A stretch of 9,104 nucleotides of DNA from positions 1 through 9,104 of the forward strand of contig JAHRAW010000070.1 in NCBI GenBank assembly GCA_020027415.1, written 5' to 3'. Origin of the DNA: Gammaproteobacteria bacterium. GTDB taxonomy: Bacteria > Pseudomonadota > Gammaproteobacteria > Arenicellales > Poriferihabitantaceae. This document shows, piece by piece, positions 5,709 to 9,104 of this stretch. A model generated the notes under the pieces. It did no database searches, was not told the DNA's origin, and saw only the letters and a program-made list of their open reading frames with translations. The position numbers and the translations under genes are program-made. The first letter of the stretch is position 1. Each line of letters begins with the position of its first letter.

Positions 5709-6581
5709 TTATTTCACCGCCGCCAAACACGCCACCCAAGCGAAATCGTTGTAGCCGCGTTCGGTTAATTCGTATCGGGTTTCCTCGCCTTCGTCGCAGC
5801 ACCAATAGGCGCGCAGGTCGTCAAACCCGGCTTCGCGCAACACATCCATGATTTCCGGCATTGACCAGATGCGCCAGGTGTACTGGAAGGCGTTGTGCAT
5901 TTCGGAGCCATCGGCAAAGCGGAAATGTAACGCCAAGTTGGCGCTGTGATCCACCGGGCTGACCGCGGTTTGATGGCAGACCAAATCAAACTCACCGCAA
6001 TCGGTCACTTCCTCTTCTTCGGAGAAGACCTCCGCGCCGCCGTGCAAATCAATTACGAACACGCCGTCGGCAGCCAAGTCGGCGTACACGGCGCGGAAGT
6101 ATTCGCACAGCACTTCGCGGCGGCGAAAAATCCAGTAGGAAAAGTTGAACGCGCAACGAATGTCGGGGGCGACCAGACTGGGTGCGCGGGCTTCGGCGAC
6201 GCGCAAGTCGGCGCGGCGGCCATGCTTACCGAGCGGCTTGAAGTTGTTTTGTTTGCCCCATGCCAGCGGCTCATCGTCAATGTCAATTCCTTCGCCGCTA
6301 AACGCGGCGCCTTGCCTAAGCCAAGCGCACAGAAGCGCGGCGGTGCCGCAAAAATCCTCGCGCAACCGTCGCGCCGAACGACCGCGCGCCTGGTGATAAA
6401 TTTGTTGCAACAACGCCACATCGGTTTGCGGCGATTGCACCGCGAGTTGATAGAGATGATGGCGTTCCGCTTGCTCCGCCAAGGTTGGCGACCGCGACCG
6501 CTTAGAAGGAGAATGCGAGGTTTGAGACGCTAAGTTGCTTTGAGACGCCGCGTTGTTGCGGCTGATTTTTTTGCGAGCCAT
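5709..6581 (-). CDS. Class I SAM-dependent methyltransferase, uncharacterised
   Basis: The 290-residue product has a Rossmann-type SAM-binding core. LREDFCGTAALLCAW (73-87) is the glycine-containing motif I in the form seen in a conserved but uncharacterised bacterial methyltransferase family. GIDIDDEPLAWG (98-109) supplies the acidic residue for the SAM ribose. NFSYWIFRRREVLCEYFRAVYADLAADGVFVIDLHGG follows as motifs IV-V. The C-terminal half (HFRFADGS, FQYTWRIWSMPEIMDVLREAGF, W..CDEGEE) also matches that family. The substrate is not known to me. The first 35-40 residues are Ser/Gln/Lys/Arg-rich, low complexity and probably disordered. I chose the ATG at 6581; extending to the TTG at 6716 would run into rsmG on the other strand. 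It has no evident Shine-Dalgarno sequence. It diverges from rsmG across 42 bases and converges on pckA, so it looks monocistronic. Confidence 0.88.
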   Translation of the reverse strand: MARKKISRNNAASQSNLASQTSHSPSKRSRSPTLAEQAERHHLYQLAVQSPQTDVALLQQIYHQARGRSARRLREDFCGTAALLCAWLRQGAAFSGEGIDIDDEPLAWGKQNNFKPLGKHGRRADLRVAEARAPSLVAPDIRCAFNFSYWIFRRREVLCEYFRAVYADLAADGVFVIDLHGGAEVFSEEEEVTDCGEFDLVCHQTAVSPVDHSANLALHFRFADGSEMHNAFQYTWRIWSMPEIMDVLREAGFDDLRAYWCCDEGEETRYELTERGYNDFAWVACLAAVK

Positions 6582-6594
6582 CGTGGGGTGAATC

Positions 6595-6609
6595 CCAATT
6601 ATTAATTGG
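6595..6609. repeat. Perfect 15-base palindrome in the divergent methyltransferase/rsmG gap
   Basis: CCAATTA, a central T, then TAATTGG form a perfect inverted repeat in the middle of the 42-base space between the two divergent starts. It is the only AT-rich stretch there. It could be an operator, or simply the AT-rich part of overlapping promoters: on the minus strand TAATAA resembles a -10, and on the plus strand TATTAA does. No convincing -35 elements are seen. Confidence 0.55.
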
Positions 6610-6623
6610 TTGGATGAAAGCGG

Positions 6624-7283
6624 GTGAAAATGAATGATGTAGCGCAACACTGTACCACAGAAAAACTCGCGCGCGGTTGTGCGCGGCTCGGCTTCAGCCT
6701 GTCTGCGCAGCAACAACAGCGGTTATGGAGGCATCTGCGTTTATTGGTGAAGTGCAATCGCGCGTTGAATTTGACCGCGCTTCACAATTTAGACGATATG
6801 GTAACGCGCCACCTGCTGGATTCTCTTACCATTGCGCGGTTCGTGCGCGGCGAATCGGTGTTGGATATCGGCAGCGGCGGCGGCTTTCCCGGGTTGCCGT
6901 TGGCGATTGTGCAGCCGCATCTTCAAGTCACCTTGCTTGACAGTCGCGGCAAACGCGTTGAATTTCTGCGTTATGCGTGCGCCGCCCTAAAACTTGACAA
7001 TGTTCGCGTAGTCGCCGAGCGCGTGGAAAATTATCGGAGCGCGCAAAAATTTGATACGCTTACCACCCGCGCTTTTGCATCCGTCGCCGACACGCTCGCC
7101 CTGAGCGCCGCGTTGCATCACCCCGGCGGGCGGTTGTTGGCAATGAAAGGGCGTCTGCCCAAAGCCGAAATCGCGCGCCTTGGGGTTGCGTTACGCGCGC
7201 GCCTCACGGTGCAGAAATTAGCGGTGCCGTTTTTGCAGGCGGAACGACATCTGTTGATTGTGGAACTGGGCGAGAGCCATTAA
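6624..7283 (+). CDS. rsmG: 16S rRNA (guanine-527-N7)-methyltransferase RsmG (GidB)
   Basis: RsmG methylates N7 of G527 in the 530 loop of 16S rRNA using SAM; in other bacteria its loss gives low-level streptomycin resistance. The 219-residue product (E. coli 207) shows KCNRALNLTALHNLDDMVTRHLLDSL, the N-terminal signature. It then shows SAM motif I VLDIGSGGGFPGLPLAI (from residue 79), TLLDSRGKRVEFLR (103 on), TTRAFASV, and GGRLLAMKG near the end, followed by the C-terminal AERHLLIVEL. GTG at 6624 and ATG at 6630 are both possible starts, two codons apart. It is first in an apparent rsmG-parA-parB operon (15 bases to parA). The usual upstream partner mnmG (gidA) is absent here, replaced by a divergent unrelated methyltransferase gene. 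Confidence 0.96.
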   Translation: MKMNDVAQHCTTEKLARGCARLGFSLSAQQQQRLWRHLRLLVKCNRALNLTALHNLDDMVTRHLLDSLTIARFVRGESVLDIGSGGGFPGLPLAIVQPHLQVTLLDSRGKRVEFLRYACAALKLDNVRVVAERVENYRSAQKFDTLTTRAFASVADTLALSAALHHPGGRLLAMKGRLPKAEIARLGVALRARLTVQKLAVPFLQAERHLLIVELGESH

Positions 7284-7298
7284 AAGAGAACCGCTAAA

Positions 7299-8063
7299 TT
7301 GACTCGGATTATCGCCATTACCAACCAGAAAGGCGGGGTGGGCAAAACCACCACCGCCATCAACCTCTGCGCGTCGTTTGCCAGCGCCGGCAACCGCGCG
7401 TTGTTGATTGACATGGACCCGCAAGGCAACGCCACCATTGGCAGCGGCTTGGCGATGCGCGATCTGGAGCGCGGCGTTTACGAATTGCTGTTGGGAGATG
7501 GCGACATTAACGACGCCGTGCAGACCACCGCCAGCGACTACGATATCTTGCCGTCGCGCCCGGCGCTGTCCGGCGCGCAGGTGGAAATGGCGCAACTGGC
7601 GCAGCGGGATTTTCGCCTGCGCAACGCCATCACCCCAATTACCGACCGCTACGATACGATTCTCATTGACTGCCCGCCGGCGCTGAATATATTGACGGTG
7701 AATGCGCTGACCGCGGCGCGCGAAGTTTTGATTCCGGTGCAATGCGAGTATTATGCGCTTGAAGGTTTGACCAGTTTGATGGAAACCATTGCGCTAATTC
7801 GGCGCGGGTTGAATCCGGAATTGCAAGTGCTGGGGCTGGTCAGGACGATGTTTGACAGCCGCAATTCGTTGGCAAACGAAGTCTCTGAACAATTGCAGGA
7901 GCACTTTCCAAACAAATTATTTCGCACTGTGATTCCGCGCAACGTTCGGTTGGCGGAAGCGCCGAGTTATGGCAAGCCGGTGTTGCAATATGATCGCCAC
8001 TGCGCCGGCTCGCAAGCCTATTTGGTATTAGCCAGCGAAGCGTTGCGACGGCGCGCCGAGTAA
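7299..8063 (+). CDS. parA: Chromosome partitioning ATPase ParA (Soj)
   Basis: ParA is a deviant-Walker ATPase that binds DNA non-specifically as an ATP dimer and, with ParB, positions the replication origin region. The 254-residue product has the deviant Walker A KGGVGKTT (11-18) with signature K11, Walker A' DMDPQGN (38-44), Walker B ILIDCPP (121-127, D124) and the conserved tail region IPRNVRLAEAPSYGKP. The length is that of a chromosomal Soj-type ParA, lacking the N-terminal helix-turn-helix of many plasmid forms. The start is TTG at 7299. It is accepted because it gives MTRIIAITNQKGG, the exact family N-terminus, there is no upstream in-frame ATG before the rsmG stop, and a weak AGAGAA lies 8 bases upstream. 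The gap to parB is 20 bases. Confidence 0.97.
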   Translation: MTRIIAITNQKGGVGKTTTAINLCASFASAGNRALLIDMDPQGNATIGSGLAMRDLERGVYELLLGDGDINDAVQTTASDYDILPSRPALSGAQVEMAQLAQRDFRLRNAITPITDRYDTILIDCPPALNILTVNALTAAREVLIPVQCEYYALEGLTSLMETIALIRRGLNPELQVLGLVRTMFDSRNSLANEVSEQLQEHFPNKLFRTVIPRNVRLAEAPSYGKPVLQYDRHCAGSQAYLVLASEALRRRAE

Positions 8064-8083
8064 GGCTGTCCCGCCAGACCCGC

Positions 8084-8965
8084 ATGCGCGCAAATAAAAA
8101 AACAGCCCGCAAAAAAGTGCGCTTGGGGCGCGGCTTAGATGCTTTGTTAGGCGACTCAAAACTGCCCGCCGCCGCCCAAGACAGCGGGCAACGCCCGGCG
8201 TTGCAACAATTGCCAATTGAACAATTGCAGCGCGGCAAATATCAGCCGCGCACCAACATGCATCAGCCGGCGTTGCAAGAACTGGCCGAAACCATTCGCG
8301 CGCAAGGGGTGATTCAGCCGCTGTTAGTTCGGCAAATTGAGCCGAACCGATTTGAGATTCTCGCCGGCGAACGCCGCTGGCGCGCCGCCCAGTTGGCGGG
8401 TTTGACAAAAGTTCCGGTGGTCATCAAAGAGGTGAGCGCGCAAAACGCGATGGTGGTGGCGTTGATTGAAAACATTCAGCGCGAAGATTTAAATGCCATC
8501 GAGGAAGCCGCCGGGCTGCGGCGATTGGTGGACGAATTTGGCTTGACTCATCAGCAAGTGGCGGAAGTAATCGGGCGGTCGCGCGCCGCGGTCAGCAATT
8601 CACTGCGGCTGTTGACGTTGCCTCAGGCGGTCAAAAAACGGCTGGCGGACGGGCAAATTGAAATGGGCCATGCCCGCACTTTGCTGGGGTTGCCGGCCGC
8701 CGCGCAAGCCGCTGCCGCCAACAAGGTGGTTGTCGAGCGGCTGTCGGTGCGGCAAACCGAGTTGTTGGTTAAGCGACTGCTGGCGGGTGACAACCAAGAC
8801 CCTGCCACCGCGACTAAGGCGACCGATGTGTTGGCTTTGGAAAGCGAACTTTCAACACGGCTTGGCGCGCGGGTGTCCATCCAGCACCGCGCCAAAAAGG
8901 GCAAACTGGTGATTTACTACCACTCGTTGGATGAGTTGGACGGAATTTTGAAGCGCATTAAATAA
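8084..8965 (+). CDS. parB: Chromosome partitioning protein ParB (Spo0J)
   Basis: ParB is a CTP-dependent DNA clamp that loads at parS sites near the origin and stimulates ParA. The 293-residue product begins with a basic segment and LGRGLDALLG (14-23), the conserved ParA-interaction region. The ParB/Srx CTPase domain follows, with YQPR (53-56), GERRWRA (95-101) and ENIQRED (129-135). A helix-turn-helix lies around 155-176 (LTHQQVAEVIGRSRAAVSNSLRLL), and the C-terminal dimerisation domain ends in a lysine-rich KKGKLVIYYHSLDELDGILKRIK. Length and all motifs are intact. The ATG at 8084 has no obvious Shine-Dalgarno sequence. I saw no canonical parS (TGTTTCACGTGAAACA-like) in the window, so the site must lie elsewhere or differ. 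A strong terminator follows 24 bases after the stop. Confidence 0.97.
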   Translation: MRANKKTARKKVRLGRGLDALLGDSKLPAAAQDSGQRPALQQLPIEQLQRGKYQPRTNMHQPALQELAETIRAQGVIQPLLVRQIEPNRFEILAGERRWRAAQLAGLTKVPVVIKEVSAQNAMVVALIENIQREDLNAIEEAAGLRRLVDEFGLTHQQVAEVIGRSRAAVSNSLRLLTLPQAVKKRLADGQIEMGHARTLLGLPAAAQAAAANKVVVERLSVRQTELLVKRLLAGDNQDPATATKATDVLALESELSTRLGARVSIQHRAKKGKLVIYYHSLDELDGILKRIK

Positions 8966-8989
8966 TCGCCGCGCGTAAAAACGAAAAAT

Positions 8990-9017
8990 CCGCGGCGCGA
9001 TTCGGCGCCGGGTTTTT
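8990..9017 (+). terminator. Rho-independent terminator of the rsmG-parA-parB cluster
   Basis: The stem is CC (8990-8991), one bulged G, CGGCGC (8993-8998), loop GATTCG (8999-9004), GCGCCG (9005-9010) and GG (9011-9012). It is followed at once by five T's (9013-9017). Five A's at 8984-8988 precede the stem, so it could also act on the opposite strand. This marks the end of the parB transcript. Confidence 0.9.
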
Positions 9018-9104
9018 GGCGAGTTATTTTTTCATTTCCAATTGCGATGATAAAAAACGACGGCTGCGATGAAGAAAATTTTCTGCGCAACGCGAGCGTT
9101 ATTT

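Noticed and set aside
6582..6716. 45-codon N-terminal extension of the SAM methyltransferase beginning at a TTG
   Set aside because: It would overlap the start of rsmG on the other strand and has no family similarity; the ATG at 6581 is the better start.
9018..9104. Possible start of a next gene (ATG at 9047 or 9069, both open to the window end)
   Set aside because: Only 12-19 codons are visible, the two frames conflict, no ribosome binding site is seen and neither peptide is recognisable. atpI often follows parB in relatives, but this cannot be supported here.
1..9104. CRISPR array, tRNA/rRNA, insertion sequence ends, DnaA-box cluster or parS
   Set aside because: I read both strands for regularly spaced repeats, tRNA-like arms, terminal inverted repeats with transposase genes, TTATNCACA clusters and TGTTTCACGTGAAACA-like palindromes and found none convincing.

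Overview
This window reads as a chromosomal segment from a fairly GC-rich gammaproteobacterium. That is inferred from the protein flavour (an Escherichia-like ThiB/ThiP/ThiQ set, an ATP-type PckA and an rsmG-parA-parB cluster); the species cannot be named from the sequence alone. Most genes are ordinary housekeeping genes. I found no phage, transposon, CRISPR array, rRNA or tRNA, and no convincing new multi-gene system.

Layout. (1) Positions 1-222 (+) hold the 3' end of an HNH nuclease gene cut off by the window edge. (2) Positions 274-3703 (-) hold a thiamine/TPP uptake operon transcribed in the order thiB-thiP-thiQ: periplasmic binding protein, fused two-domain permease and ATPase. It is preceded by a clear TPP riboswitch (about 3803-3898, minus strand) and a putative promoter. 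(3) Positions 4071-5681 (+) hold pckA, ATP-dependent phosphoenolpyruvate carboxykinase, divergent from the thi operon. A good sigma70-like promoter for it overlaps the thi promoter and the DNA encoding the riboswitch P1 stem. (4) Positions 5709-6581 (-) hold an uncharacterised class I SAM-dependent methyltransferase, convergent with pckA. (5) Positions 6624-8965 (+) hold rsmG-parA-parB, a tightly spaced cluster for 16S rRNA G527 methylation and chromosome partitioning. It ends in a strong intrinsic terminator (8990-9017), and it lacks mnmG immediately upstream.

How the parts work together. When cellular TPP is high, the riboswitch should shut down thiBPQ expression. When TPP is scarce, ThiB captures thiamine or its phosphates in the periplasm, and ThiP with ThiQ import them at the cost of ATP. 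PckA makes PEP from oxaloacetate for gluconeogenesis. RsmG, ParA and ParB form the typical near-origin module.

The most interesting non-coding signals are the compact divergent thi/pckA control region, an interrupted octamer repeat array that supplies the end of thiB, a bulged hairpin between thiB and thiP, and a perfect palindrome in the 42-base gap between the methyltransferase gene and rsmG. Protein-level oddities are a Tat-like signal on ThiB, a 12-base tandem duplication between the ABC signature and Walker B of ThiQ, and a TTG start on parA.
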